From NCBI GenBank assembly GCA_032123675.1, contig JAQBEX010000086.1, positions 1 through 64,000 of the forward strand: DNA of 64,000 nt, written 5' to 3'. The position numbers and the translations under genes are program-made. The notes under the pieces are model-generated. The model was not told the DNA's origin. It saw only the letters and a list, made by a program, of their open reading frames with translations, and ran no database searches. This stretch comes from Prado023 sp032123675 (GTDB lineage Bacteria > Actinomycetota > Actinomycetes > S36-B12 > CAIYMF01). This document shows, one piece after another, positions 12,478 through 20,542 of the stretch. Within the stretch, counting starts at the first letter, position 1. Each line of letters begins with the position of its first letter.

Positions 12478-13175
12478 CCTCGCCGCACCACCTCCCGGGG
12501 GCGCCCGGTCGCGATGCGACCGCCGGCGCCCCCGGTTGCGTTCCCGAGCCGTCCGCGCCCGTGCCAACCGTCGCCGGGCCCGACCGTCCCGGCCTCGTGC
12601 TGCGCCCAGCCGGCCCCGAGGACGTGCCCGAGATCCTGGCGATGATCCGCGAGTTGGCCGAGTACGAGCGCAGCGCCCACGAGGTCGCGGCGAACGAGGA
12701 GCTCATCGCAGCGCTGCTCTTCGGCGGCAGCACGCCGGCTGGGGGACCAGCGGCGTTCTGCCACGTCGTCGAGGTGGAGCCCGGTGCCGCTGCGGGGGCT
12801 GAGGTGAGGCCGCACCTGGCCGCCTTCGCGCTGTGGTTCCTCAACACCTCGACCTGGACCGGACGGCATGGGATCTACCTGGAGGACCTGTACGTCCGGC
12901 CCCAGCACCGCGGGCTCGGGCTCGGCCGGAGGCTGATGTCCGAACTGGCCCGGATCTGCCTCGACCGGGGGTACGCCCGGCTCGAGTGGTGGGTCCTGGA
13001 CTGGAACGAACCCGCCCTCGACTTCTACGACAGCCTGGGCGCCCAGCCCATGGATGAGTGGACCGTCCACCGCATGACCGGTGCCGCCCTGCAGGCACTG
13101 GCCGGGGATCCGCTGAGACCGCGACTCCCACATGAGGGATCAGCCACCGTTGGGTCACACCATCGGCTAACGTGA
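12474..13175 (+). CDS. GNAT N-acetyltransferase
   Basis: 233 aa, GTG start overlapping the sodN stop (GTGA). The N-terminal ~40 residues are Pro/Ala-rich and unconserved-looking. The GNAT core begins at LVLRPAGPEDVPEILAMIRE. The acetyl-CoA loop is in YVRPQHRGLGLGRRLM, and the C-terminal WWVLDWNEPALDFYDSLGA is the form found in spermidine/thialysine-type acetyltransferases. The substrate is not determined; a polyamine or amino-acid amine is a reasonable guess. Coupling to sodN is unusual and may be only transcriptional convenience. Confidence 0.8.
   Translation: MTSPHHLPGAPGRDATAGAPGCVPEPSAPVPTVAGPDRPGLVLRPAGPEDVPEILAMIRELAEYERSAHEVAANEELIAALLFGGSTPAGGPAAFCHVVEVEPGAAAGAEVRPHLAAFALWFLNTSTWTGRHGIYLEDLYVRPQHRGLGLGRRLMSELARICLDRGYARLEWWVLDWNEPALDFYDSLGAQPMDEWTVHRMTGAALQALAGDPLRPRLPHEGSATVGSHHRLT
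13168..13173 (+). promoter_or_regulatory. putative -10 element for the RsbW-like gene
   Basis: TAACGT, eight bases before the GTG at 13182, with no SD. It overlaps the end of the GNAT gene. Confidence 0.35.
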
Positions 13176-13181
13176 CCACTC

Positions 13182-13574
13182 GTGAGTACTGATCCGGCCG
13201 TGACCCTCAAGGTCCCCGCCAACGGCGCCTTCGTGGTGCTCATCCGCGCTGCCATCTCGGCGATGTGTGCCCGCCTGGACTTCACGATCGACCGGATCGA
13301 GGACGTCAAGCTCGCAGTTGATGAGGCCGCCGCGCTCCTGCTCAGTGATGCCCCGGACGGAGCTGAGCTTGATGTTCGCTTCACGCCGGACGCCCCGGAC
13401 GGCATCCGGGTCGAGATGACCGCACCCACCACACACGGCCGGTCCCTGCAGCGCGACAGCTTCACGTGGACCGTGCTGACCGCACTCGTCGACGAGGTGG
13501 TGGCCACCGTCTCCGCTGACCGCAAGCTCACCATCTCGCTGGCGGTGCACCGGACTGAGGCGGTCAGGCCGTGA
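13182..13574 (+). CDS. RsbW-like anti-sigma factor (GHKL ATPase fold)
   Basis: 130 aa. The size, the segment VKLAVDEAAALLL (N-box region) and the fold order match serine-kinase anti-sigma factors of the RsbW/SpoIIAB type, although the later ATP-lid motifs (GxG) are weak. The stop overlaps the GTG of the next gene, a SigB/F-type sigma factor, by GTGA. That fixes its likely partner: it should sequester this sigma factor and release it on signalling, probably through an anti-anti-sigma factor encoded elsewhere. Confidence 0.8.
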   Translation: MSTDPAVTLKVPANGAFVVLIRAAISAMCARLDFTIDRIEDVKLAVDEAAALLLSDAPDGAELDVRFTPDAPDGIRVEMTAPTTHGRSLQRDSFTWTVLTALVDEVVATVSADRKLTISLAVHRTEAVRP

Positions 13575-14554
13575 CCGGCAGCGCCCCGGGTCCAGATGCG
13601 CTGGCATCGGTCCGGGACACGCATGCCACCGCAGGCAGCGGGGCGTTCGAGTCCGAGCTGATCGAGACCGAGACCGGGCCAGCCGACGACGACGAGTCGA
13701 ACCCGGCAGCACCGGACTCCGTTGTTCCGCAGACCCCCGAGGTGCTCACGGTCGAGATCGAGGAGCCACCAGCCGAGCCGCGCTGGTCGACCCGGGACCG
13801 TACCCGCGAACGTGAGCTCATCGCGCTCATCGCCGAGCTCCCCGAGGACGATCCGCGGCGCATGGCCGCCCGCGACGAGCTCGTGACCATGCACCTGCCG
13901 CTGGCAGGCTTCCTCGCGCGCCGGTTCCGTGACCGGGGCGAGAGCCTGGAGGACCTGACCCAGGTGGCCACCATCGGCCTGCTCAAGGCCGTCGACCGGT
14001 TCGACCCGGAGCGCGGGGTGGAGTTCTCCACCTTTGCCACCCCGACGATGGTCGGCGAGATCAAGCGGCACTTCCGGGACAAGGGCTGGGCGATCCGCGT
14101 CCCGCGCCGTCTTCAGGAACTGCGGATCTCCATCGGCCGCGCCACCGCAGAACTCAGCCAGTCCACCGGCCGGTCACCGACTGTTGCCGAGCTGGCTGAG
14201 CACCTCGGCTTCAGCCAGGAGCAGATCCTCGAGGGGTTGGAGTCGGCCCAGGCCTATGCAACCCTCTCGCTGGACGCCGCATCCGGCGACGGGACCGAGG
14301 ACGGATCGTCACTGGTCGACACCCTGGGCGACGACGACCCCGGGCTCGGCGAGGTCGACACCCGCGAGACCCTGCACCCGCTGGTGGCCACGCTGGCTCC
14401 ACGGGAGCAGCGGATCATCCATATGCGCTTCTACGAGAACATGACCCAGGCCCAGATCGCGCAGCGGATCGGCGTCTCGCAGATGCACGTCTCCCGGTTG
14501 TTGGCCAAGTCGCTGGCCCAGCTGCGCACAGGCCTGGACGAGCCCGAGGTCTGA
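13571..14554 (+). CDS. RNA polymerase sigma factor, SigB/SigF/SigG subfamily
   Basis: 327 aa. Sigma region 2 includes LPLAGFLARRFRDRGESLEDLTQVATIGLLKAVDRFD in pieces typical of group 3 stress sigmas. Region 3 (VPRRLQEL, TGRSPTVAELAEHLG) and region 4 (FYENMTQAQIAQRIGVSQMHVSRLLAKSL) follow. An acidic, probably disordered N-terminal extension of about 75 residues is longer than in most SigF proteins. It is co-translated with the RsbW-like gene, so activity is expected to be controlled by partner switching, with targets in general stress or development. Confidence 0.92.
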   Translation: MTGSAPGPDALASVRDTHATAGSGAFESELIETETGPADDDESNPAAPDSVVPQTPEVLTVEIEEPPAEPRWSTRDRTRERELIALIAELPEDDPRRMAARDELVTMHLPLAGFLARRFRDRGESLEDLTQVATIGLLKAVDRFDPERGVEFSTFATPTMVGEIKRHFRDKGWAIRVPRRLQELRISIGRATAELSQSTGRSPTVAELAEHLGFSQEQILEGLESAQAYATLSLDAASGDGTEDGSSLVDTLGDDDPGLGEVDTRETLHPLVATLAPREQRIIHMRFYENMTQAQIAQRIGVSQMHVSRLLAKSLAQLRTGLDEPEV

Positions 14555-14577
14555 GCATCCAGGGCTCGACCACCGGA

Positions 14578-14946
14578 TCAGACCAGTGCCGCGCGCCCCG
14601 CAGGCCGGAGCCCGAGCACGATCCCGACGACCGCGGCCACGGCGAGGACCACTCCCGCAACGGTCTCGACGGCGATGTCCGAGGTGGCCAACGGCCAGGC
14701 CACGACCAGCGCGAACAGCTGCGCCAGCACGAATGGCGTGCGCGCGGCACGCCGCCGCCGGAAGAGGCCGAACCAGATGAGCGCCAGGGCACCGACGATG
14801 ACCACCCACATCACGACCGTGGCCACGGCAACGACGACCTCCAGATCGGAGCTGAGCGCCCCGATCCCGACCACGACGGCCAGCACCCCACCGGCCAGGG
14901 CCTCGGCCCCTGCGATGACCACCATGGGCCGCACCGGATCAGCCAT
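14578..14946 (-). CDS. small four-helix integral membrane protein, unknown function
   Basis: 122 aa from the ATG at 14946. Four hydrophobic segments are visible (about residues 8-28, 36-60, 72-90, 96-115) with the basic loop FRRRRAAR between the second and third. No catalytic motif is seen. It is divergent from the diacylglycerol-kinase-like gene: the two start codons are only 31 bases apart, and each has its own TANNNT hexamer. It converges with the sigma gene. Confidence 0.65.
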   Translation of the reverse strand: MADPVRPMVVIAGAEALAGGVLAVVVGIGALSSDLEVVVAVATVVMWVVIVGALALIWFGLFRRRRAARTPFVLAQLFALVVAWPLATSDIAVETVAGVVLAVAAVVGIVLGLRPAGRAALV

Positions 14947-14952
14947 GGCGCC

Positions 14953-14958
14953 AGAGTA
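14953..14958 (-). promoter_or_regulatory. putative -10 element for the membrane protein gene at 14946
   Basis: TACTCT, six bases before the ATG, no SD. It is part of a back-to-back pair with the + strand element at 14965. Confidence 0.5.
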
Positions 14959-14964
14959 CGGGCC

Positions 14965-14970
14965 TAGAGT
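14965..14970 (+). promoter_or_regulatory. putative -10 element for the lipid kinase gene at 14978
   Basis: TAGAGT, seven bases before the ATG, no SD. Only six bases separate it from the opposing element. Confidence 0.5.
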
Positions 14971-14977
14971 TGGCGCC

Positions 14978-15934
14978 ATGAAGCCGCGTGGCCTGCTGAT
15001 CGCCAACCCCAGCGCGACCAGCACCTCACCCGGGATGCGTGACGTGATCACCCGCGCACTGAGTCATGAGGTCGACCTCGAGGTCGTGACCACGACCCAT
15101 CGTGGGCACGCGGAGAGCCTGGGCGCCGACGCCCACGGGCTCGACCTGCTCATCACGCTCGGCGGCGACGGGACCATCAACGAGGCAGTCAACGGCATGC
15201 TCAACTCCGGGCACACCGACCTGCCCATGCTGGCCACGATCCCCGGTGGTTCGGCGAACGTGATGGCTCGGGCACACGGATTCCCCAACGACGTCATTGA
15301 GGCCACGGGAATGATCCTTGAGTCGCTGCGCACTGACGCGAGCCATGACGTGGGCCTGGGCAACGCGCGCTTCACCCCGGTGGGCTGCGACCAGGAGCGC
15401 TCCCAGTGGTTCACCATCAACGCCGGGATGGGAATCGACGCTGATGTCGTGGCATCGATGGAGGCTCAGCGTGCTGCCGGCCGCGAGGCCAGCGGGGCTC
15501 GCTACGCGTGGACGGCGACCCGGGAGTACTTCAGGCGCATGAGCAGGCGAGAGCACACCTCGCTGAGCCTGAAGCTGCCGGCACAGGAGCCGACCGACGG
15601 ACTCGCCCTGGCGATCATCCAGAACACCGCCCCGTGGACGTTCTTCGGCCCCTTCCCGATCAACCCGTGCCCGCGCGCCTCCTTCGACCTCGGGCTGGAT
15701 CTCTTCGCGCCGCACTCGCTCGGGCTGTGGTCGACGACCCGGTACGGGCTGCGGATGCTGCGCGGGAGCCGAGCAGCTGCCGTCCCCGGCCGGCTGACCC
15801 TGCTGCACGACGAGGCGGCGTTCACCCTCAGCTCAGAGGAACCTGCCAACCTGCAGATCGACGGTGACTCGATGGGACAGGTGACCAGTGCATCCTTCCG
15901 ATCCGCCCCGCACGCGCTGCGGATCGTCGGCTGA
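14978..15934 (+). CDS. diacylglycerol kinase family lipid kinase
   Basis: 318 aa. The DAGK catalytic domain is readable: IANPSA (8-13), the nucleotide-binding GGDGTINEAVNG (62-73) and PGGSANVMAR (89-98). The C-terminal beta-sandwich ends with NLQIDGDSMG, the usual lipid-kinase finish. Such enzymes phosphorylate diacylglycerol, sphingoid bases or related lipids using ATP; the substrate cannot be fixed. The ATG at 14978 is supported by the leaderless-type hexamer and by the domain beginning at once. Confidence 0.88.
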   Translation: MKPRGLLIANPSATSTSPGMRDVITRALSHEVDLEVVTTTHRGHAESLGADAHGLDLLITLGGDGTINEAVNGMLNSGHTDLPMLATIPGGSANVMARAHGFPNDVIEATGMILESLRTDASHDVGLGNARFTPVGCDQERSQWFTINAGMGIDADVVASMEAQRAAGREASGARYAWTATREYFRRMSRREHTSLSLKLPAQEPTDGLALAIIQNTAPWTFFGPFPINPCPRASFDLGLDLFAPHSLGLWSTTRYGLRMLRGSRAAAVPGRLTLLHDEAAFTLSSEEPANLQIDGDSMGQVTSASFRSAPHALRIVG

Positions 15935-16007
15935 CGAACTCCGAAAATGCCCATGCAGTGGTCGAAATGGTCGCTATCGACCTGTTGCGGCGGCTCAGGA
16001 CCCAGAA

Positions 16008-16023
16008 TGTGACGTACACGACA
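16008..16023 (+). promoter_or_regulatory. CRP-like site upstream of whiB1
   Basis: TGTGACGTACACGACA has a perfect left half (TGTGA) and three of five matches in the right half. In M. tuberculosis whiB1 is a known target of the CRP homologue Rv3676. Here the site lies about 205 bases before the whiB1 ATG. It was recognised by eye. Confidence 0.3.
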
Positions 16024-16079
16024 GTCTGAACGGCGGCCGCGTTGGGCAAAACCCTTGTGACCGGACGGATCGTCTGCGA

Positions 16080-16098
16080 CCCTTGTCAACAGCAAGGG
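16080..16098. repeat. inverted repeat in the whiB1 upstream region
   Basis: CCCTTG and CAAGGG form a perfect 6-bp inverted repeat around a 7-base centre. ACCCTTGT also occurs as a direct repeat at 16051 and 16079. The 294-base gap 15935-16228 holds no credible gene. Besides this repeat and the CRP-like site I see only the GAAAGGTGAG SD of whiB1. Confidence 0.5.
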
Positions 16099-16228
16099 CG
16101 CGATGGGGACACATCCCATCTCCGTCGTAATCGTACCGGAGCGTGACCGGGGCCGATGAACCGGCCCTGTTGCGCTGTGGGCCGTAGTGAAGGTGCCCGT
16201 ATCTGGGGGTACCCGAAAGGTGAGCAAC

Positions 16229-16483
16229 ATGGATTGGCGCCACAGGGCGGCATGCCGTGAAGAGGATCCCGAGTTGTTCTTCCCGATCGGGAACACCGGT
16301 CCCGCACTCATGCAGATCGAGGAGGCCCGCGCGGTCTGCCATCGCTGTGAGGTCGTCGACGTCTGCTTGAAGTGGGCCATCGAGAGCGGCCAGGACGCCG
16401 GCGTCTGGGGTGGCATGAGCGAGGACGAGCGCCGCGCCCTCAAGCGTCGCAATGCCCGAGCACGGGCCCGCGCACACAGCTGA
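16229..16483 (+). CDS. whiB1: WhiB-family [4Fe-4S] transcriptional regulator, WhiB1/WblE type
   Basis: 84 aa. The four cluster cysteines are Cys9, Cys37, Cys40 and Cys46 (C-X27-C-X2-C-X5-C). The GVWGG turn and basic tail (ALKRRNARARARAH) are present. The start MDWRHRAACREEDPELFFP is diagnostic of the WhiB1/WblE branch, which binds the sigma-A region 4, senses NO through its cluster and is essential in mycobacteria. The upstream in-frame codons (from 16187) are excluded because GAAAGGTGAG places an SD before this ATG. It is monocistronic with a long upstream region. Confidence 0.95.
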   Translation: MDWRHRAACREEDPELFFPIGNTGPALMQIEEARAVCHRCEVVDVCLKWAIESGQDAGVWGGMSEDERRALKRRNARARARAHS

Positions 16484-16527
16484 CCCACCGGCGGCAGCAA
16501 CCGCGGGCACCTGGATATCCCGGTCGG

Positions 16528-17985
16528 TCAGGTCCGATCCGGGGGCAGATCGATCGAGACCGTCGTCCGGTCGCGGTCACGGCCGATCGTCAAGGTCCCG
16601 TCGAGTTCTTCGCGGATCAGTGTGTCGACGATCCGCAAGCCCAGCCTCGGTGACGCCGAGACCGTGAAGCCGTCCGGGAACCCGACGCCCCCGTCGGTGA
16701 CGGCGATGTGCAGTCCGGCCTCGTCTCGGTGGCTGCTCAGCTCCACATCCGCGGCGCCGTGCTCGATGGCGTTGGCCAGCAGCTCGACCAGAGCCATCGC
16801 CAAGGCAGTGGCCTCGTCGGCGGACACCTCCCCGAACGTCCCGGTGCGCACGGTCATCCGCTGACCGGCGTCGGCCGCCGAGGTCTGGCGCACCATCGTC
16901 ACCAACCGATCTGCGACCGCGTCGAAGCGGACCTCCTCCGTGCTCGCCCGTGCCAGCAGGTCGTGAACGACGGCGATCGCCGCCACCCGGCGCTCAGCCT
17001 CGGCGAGCGCCCCCGCGGCCCCCGGCTCGTCCAGGCGCCGGCCCTGCATCCGCAGCAGGGCAGCGACCGTCTGCAGGTTGTTCTTGACCCGGTGATGGAT
17101 CTCCCGGATGGTCGCGTCCTTGCTCAGCAGTGCCCGTTCCCGCCGACGCAGCTCAGTGACGTCCCGGACCAGGACCAGGGACCCGCCGAGTCCCGCCCCG
17201 GAGCGCAGCGGCAAGGCCCGGACCGTGACCGTGGCCGTGTCCGAGGACAGCTCCACCTCACCGGGCATCCGTCCCCCGCAGACCAGCGCCAAGCTCGCGT
17301 CAACGGCACCTCCGCGACTCGCGATCCGCCCGCTGACGGCCCCCAGGTGCGCACCGACGAGATCCGTGGCCAGGCCCAGCCGTCGGAAGGCCGACGACGC
17401 GTTGGGGCTGGCGAACTCCACGACCCCGCTGGTGTCCAGGCGGATGAGCCCATCGCCCACCCGAGGCTCCGCGCCCGTGGAGTCCGACACCTCGGGATAG
17501 GGGAACTGCCCCACCCTGATCATCGCGAACAGGTCATCGGCGGCACGCAGGTAGGCGCGCTCGAGCGTGCCCGATGCGCGGGGCGCCGGCACGGCTGAGC
17601 GGGTCAGGGCAGCGATCCACGGCCCGTTGCCGCTGCGGCCGATCCCGATGGCCTCACCGCCGGCCGGCAGGAGAGGATCGGTCCGGGGAGCCACCCGCCC
17701 CAGGCCCGGCGCGGACGACGCCCGGTCGAGCTCGGGGCGCCGCCCGCGCGGCGTGAACGTGCCGACCAGGTCGTTGGGGTAGCGCGTGGCAGCCGTGGAG
17801 GGGCGGACCTGCGCGGCGGCGACGAAGCCGCCCTGGTTCCAGACGGGCAGCCACAGGATCAGGTCGGAGAATGCCAGGTCGGAGAGCAGCCCGAGGTCAC
17901 GCTGGAGCGACTCGAGGTGCGCGATCGCCTCAGGTCCGAGATCCGAGCGATCCTCGGCGATCTCGGCCAGCGTCCGAACCGCCAC
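16528..17985 (-). CDS. pdtaS: PdtaS-type sensor histidine kinase
   Basis: 485 aa from the GTG at 17985; in-frame starts at 17991 and 18027 exist, and the GGGGG tract upstream slightly favours 17985. Order: N-terminal GAF-like domain (LLSDLAFSDLILWLPVW), central PAS domain (DGLIRLDTSGVVEFASPNAS), HisKA_2 dimerisation segment with phosphoacceptor His297 in EIHHRVKNNLQTVAALLRMQ, then HATPase (ELLANAIEH, DGGVGFP). No membrane segment is present, so it is a cytosolic sensor. In mycobacteria PdtaS phosphorylates the RNA-binding antiterminator PdtaR; no pdtaR gene is nearby. It converges with whiB1. Confidence 0.9.
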   Translation of the reverse strand: MAVRTLAEIAEDRSDLGPEAIAHLESLQRDLGLLSDLAFSDLILWLPVWNQGGFVAAAQVRPSTAATRYPNDLVGTFTPRGRRPELDRASSAPGLGRVAPRTDPLLPAGGEAIGIGRSGNGPWIAALTRSAVPAPRASGTLERAYLRAADDLFAMIRVGQFPYPEVSDSTGAEPRVGDGLIRLDTSGVVEFASPNASSAFRRLGLATDLVGAHLGAVSGRIASRGGAVDASLALVCGGRMPGEVELSSDTATVTVRALPLRSGAGLGGSLVLVRDVTELRRRERALLSKDATIREIHHRVKNNLQTVAALLRMQGRRLDEPGAAGALAEAERRVAAIAVVHDLLARASTEEVRFDAVADRLVTMVRQTSAADAGQRMTVRTGTFGEVSADEATALAMALVELLANAIEHGAADVELSSHRDEAGLHIAVTDGGVGFPDGFTVSASPRLGLRIVDTLIREELDGTLTIGRDRDRTTVSIDLPPDRT

Positions 17986-18049
17986 CGCCACCCCCTGCCC
18001 TCCCCGCGCGCGATGCGCATCGGCCAACCCACTCGAACGCGAGCCGCCC

Positions 18050-19099
18050 CTACAACGTCCCGGTCTCCTTGGTCAGCCCTCGCGGGGAGTCCGGATTGAA
18101 CCCGCGGGCAAGTGTCATCTGCAGCGCCAGCTGCTGCAGCGGGATGATGTCGACCACAGGATGGAGCTCCTCGGTGACCTGCTCGCAACCCAGGTCATAG
18201 CCGACGGTGCCCCGACCAACCGATCGGGCACCACCGAAGACGGTCACATCAGCGCCTCGATCAGCGAGTCGCTCGAGGACCGGCGCCATCGCCTCGGCTC
18301 CCCTGCCGTCCGGGACGACGGCGATCACCGGATGGTCGTGGTCGATCATGGCCAGCGGGCCATGCAGCAGGTCGGCTCCCGAGAAGGCGTTGGCTGCCAC
18401 GTAGGAGGTCTCCATCAGCTTCAGGGCGGCCTCCCGCGCCGTGGGGTAGGAGTAGCCGCGGCCGGTGGTCACGAGCCGGTCGGTGAACCGGAACCGCGCG
18501 GCCAGGGCCGCCACATCCGAGCCGCGCTCGACCAGGGACTGCGCTGCCTCCGGGATCCCCTGGGCCGCCGACATGTCCCCGCCGCGGTAGGCGTCGATCA
18601 GCAGCCAGAGCGCCAGGAGCTGCGAGGAGTAGGACTTGGTCGCCGCGACCGCCAGCTCCGGCCCGGCCAGGACGTCGAGGTGCAGCTCGGAGGCCGCTGC
18701 GATCGCGCTGTCCGGGTTGTTCGTGACTGCCAGCGTGGTGGCCCCGCCTGCGCGCGCTGTGCGGACCGTCTCCACGAGGTCCGGGGAGCCCCCGCTCTGG
18801 CTGACCGTCAGCAGCACGACATCGGACAGGTTCGGCCGGGCCCCGTAGGCCGTCATCGTCGACGGGGACGCCAGCCCGGCCGGCAGCCCCAGGGACACCT
18901 CGACCAGGTACTTGGCGTACAGGGCGGCGTGGTCACTGGTCCCACGAGCGGCGAGCAGGACGAACCGGGGGTTGCGCTCGCGGATGATCCCGACGATCTC
19001 GTGGACACGTTCCAGCGATCCGGGGACCAACAGGCGGGCCAGCGCCTCGGGCTGCTCGGCGATCTCGGCGGCCATCAGGGTGCCACGGTCCTCGGCCAT
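18050..19099 (-). CDS. SIS-domain sugar isomerase/deaminase-like protein
   Basis: 349 aa from the ATG at 19099, which has AAGGA seven bases upstream. It has two tandem SIS domains like the isomerase half of GlmS, but no glutaminase domain. Key segments are AARGTSDHAALYAKYLVE, SQSGGSPDLVETVR, AATKSYSSQL and GPLAMIDHDHPV. The layout matches type II glucosamine-6-phosphate deaminases (NagB-II) and related sugar-phosphate isomerases. No GntR regulator or sugar transporter is adjacent, so substrate assignment is open. Confidence 0.78.
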   Translation of the reverse strand: MAEDRGTLMAAEIAEQPEALARLLVPGSLERVHEIVGIIRERNPRFVLLAARGTSDHAALYAKYLVEVSLGLPAGLASPSTMTAYGARPNLSDVVLLTVSQSGGSPDLVETVRTARAGGATTLAVTNNPDSAIAAASELHLDVLAGPELAVAATKSYSSQLLALWLLIDAYRGGDMSAAQGIPEAAQSLVERGSDVAALAARFRFTDRLVTTGRGYSYPTAREAALKLMETSYVAANAFSGADLLHGPLAMIDHDHPVIAVVPDGRGAEAMAPVLERLADRGADVTVFGGARSVGRGTVGYDLGCEQVTEELHPVVDIIPLQQLALQMTLARGFNPDSPRGLTKETGTL

Positions 19100-19176
19100 C
19101 GGTCGATCCTTCACCTCGGGGGTGTCCACTGTATCTGTGCTGAGGGCACCCAACGACCGCCAGCGGGAGGTGCTCC

Positions 19177-19569
19177 TCAGATCCCGCGCAGGAAACTGCC
19201 CCGGTCGACGATCGCCCGGACCACTCGGCCCGAGGCGATCTCATGAGCACGGATCCCACCAGGTCCGCCGTCCCCTGGTGGCTCAGTGACCTCCCGGGCG
19301 ACGACGTCGAAGGCCAGGCCCCGGTCCTGTTCAGTGACCTCGGTGACCTCCACCTCGACCTGTGCTCCCACCGCGGATGCCCGGCGGTGGCGCATCCACA
19401 CCTCGATCCCGACCGTCGTGCTGCTCGGATCCAGGTGCGGTCGTGCAGCTGCGACGGTGGCAGCCTCCATCCACGCCAGCAGGCGCGGCGTGGCGAGCAC
19501 GGGCACGTCCCCGCTGCCCAGAGCGATGGCGGTGTCCTCGTCGGTGACGGTGAACTGCTGTGTGCTCAC
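19177..19569 (-). CDS. hotdog-fold thioesterase, FlK-like
   Basis: 130 aa from the GTG at 19569. The segment VPVLATPRLLAWMEAATVAAARPHLDPSSTTVG followed by VWMRHRRASAVGAQVEVEVTEVTEQ fits the small hotdog thioesterases related to fluoroacetyl-CoA thioesterase. Members of this family hydrolyse small acyl-CoAs, and the Thr/Glu/His residues used by FlK sit at equivalent places (the TP and E of MEAA, the H of RHRRAS). Physiological substrate unknown. A 60-residue upstream open extension reads through bL37 and is rejected. Confidence 0.75.
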   Translation of the reverse strand: MSTQQFTVTDEDTAIALGSGDVPVLATPRLLAWMEAATVAAARPHLDPSSTTVGIEVWMRHRRASAVGAQVEVEVTEVTEQDRGLAFDVVAREVTEPPGDGGPGGIRAHEIASGRVVRAIVDRGSFLRGI

Positions 19570-19595
19570 GAAGGATGCCGCACTCCGATGATCCG

Positions 19596-19670
19596 TCAGG
19601 CGTTGGGGCGCTTGCCGTGGTTGGCCCCGCTGCCCTTGCGGGCGCGGCGCTTGCGTGTCCGCTTGCTCAT
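19596..19670 (-). CDS. 50S ribosomal protein bL37
   Basis: 24 aa, extremely basic: MSKRTRKRRARKGSGANHGK then RPNA. This is the small actinobacterial large-subunit protein bL37 first seen in mycobacterial ribosome structures, and the ANHGKRPN tail is diagnostic. A GAGGAG SD lies five bases before the ATG. It is small enough to escape length-filtered gene calling. It sits alone between the thioesterase and DUF6918 genes. Confidence 0.9.
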   Translation of the reverse strand: MSKRTRKRRARKGSGANHGKRPNA

Positions 19671-19764
19671 GTCGACTCCTCAGATCCGGGACCGCCATCG
19701 TCGCACAGGCTGCCACCGACGGCGAAATCCGTTCCACAGGACCGCCGGCCACGTAGCAGGTGCA

Positions 19765-20223
19765 TCAGGCCCCCGGCTCCGTCCTGGCCGGCGTGTATGC
19801 GTCGATCAGCCCGGCGATGCCCGGGGCCGCCTCCTCGACGTAGCCGCGCGCAGAACCGCGCACCCGCCGGTAGGCCCGCCGCAGGGTGGCCTGGCTGGTG
19901 CGCTCAGCTCGGTCATCGGTGATCGACAGCAGCGCATCGGCCATGCTCGTGCGCTGCTCGGTCAGGATCTCGACCAGGGGTCGGCCGCTGGTCACGTGCT
20001 GCTGGTAGAAGGGGTCCAGTTGATCGGCGAAGGAGTCGAGCAGCCCGTCCACAGCGGCGGGCACGATGCCGGGGCGGATGCCCATGAGCACCCGATAGGC
20101 CGATCTGACGGCCATCCCAGGGATCCCCGAGGCGCGCTGGACCTCAGCGTCGACGAGCGCGCACGCAGCCGTGACCACGGTCGGCCGGACGCTGGGATCG
20201 GTCAGGTAGGCGGACAGGTGCAC
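19765..20223 (-). CDS. DUF6918 family protein
   Basis: 152 aa from the GTG at 20223. Recognised from its conserved plan: an early RPTVVTAACALVDAEV, then GIPGMAVRSAYRVL, RPGIVPAAVDGLLDSF, TDDRAERTSQATLRRAYRRVR. It is predicted all-helical and cytosolic with no known activity. CAGGAT lies six bases before the GTG and could be either an AGGA SD or a -10. It lies between bL37 and rsrA on the same strand. Confidence 0.75.
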   Translation of the reverse strand: MHLSAYLTDPSVRPTVVTAACALVDAEVQRASGIPGMAVRSAYRVLMGIRPGIVPAAVDGLLDSFADQLDPFYQQHVTSGRPLVEILTEQRTSMADALLSITDDRAERTSQATLRRAYRRVRGSARGYVEEAAPGIAGLIDAYTPARTEPGA

Positions 20224-20266
20224 GGGGCCATCCTGCCGCACGGTTGCCGGTGAGCCGACGCGCCAC

Positions 20267-20542
20267 TCACGGTTGCCCGGGATGCTCAATCTGGATCCGC
20301 AAGCTCGCCAGCTCGGCAGCGAGCTTCGAGCGCAACTGGCCCGGTGCCACCTCGCAGCACGACCGCGCCACGATGGTCTTCACGATCCGTTCGACGTCGT
20401 ACTCCTGCAGACAGGGCCCGCACTCCTCGAGGTGCTGGGAGATCTGCGCGTGGTCCGCGGCGCCGACCTCGCCGTCGAGGTACTCGTACAGATGGTTCAG
20501 AGCCTCCTGGCAGTCCAACTCATGAGGGTTCCCGCAACTCAT
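20267..20542 (-). CDS. rsrA: mycothiol system anti-sigma-R factor
   Basis: 91 aa zinc anti-sigma protein. Cys11, His37, Cys41 and Cys44 (HLEECGPC) occupy the same positions as the critical residues of S. coelicolor RsrA; Cys62 and Cys63 are extra. Oxidation should form the trigger disulfide, eject zinc and release SigR. The ATG overlaps the sigR stop (ATGA), so the two are translated in fixed ratio. Confidence 0.95.
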   Translation of the reverse strand: MSCGNPHELDCQEALNHLYEYLDGEVGAADHAQISQHLEECGPCLQEYDVERIVKTIVARSCCEVAPGQLRSKLAAELASLRIQIEHPGQP

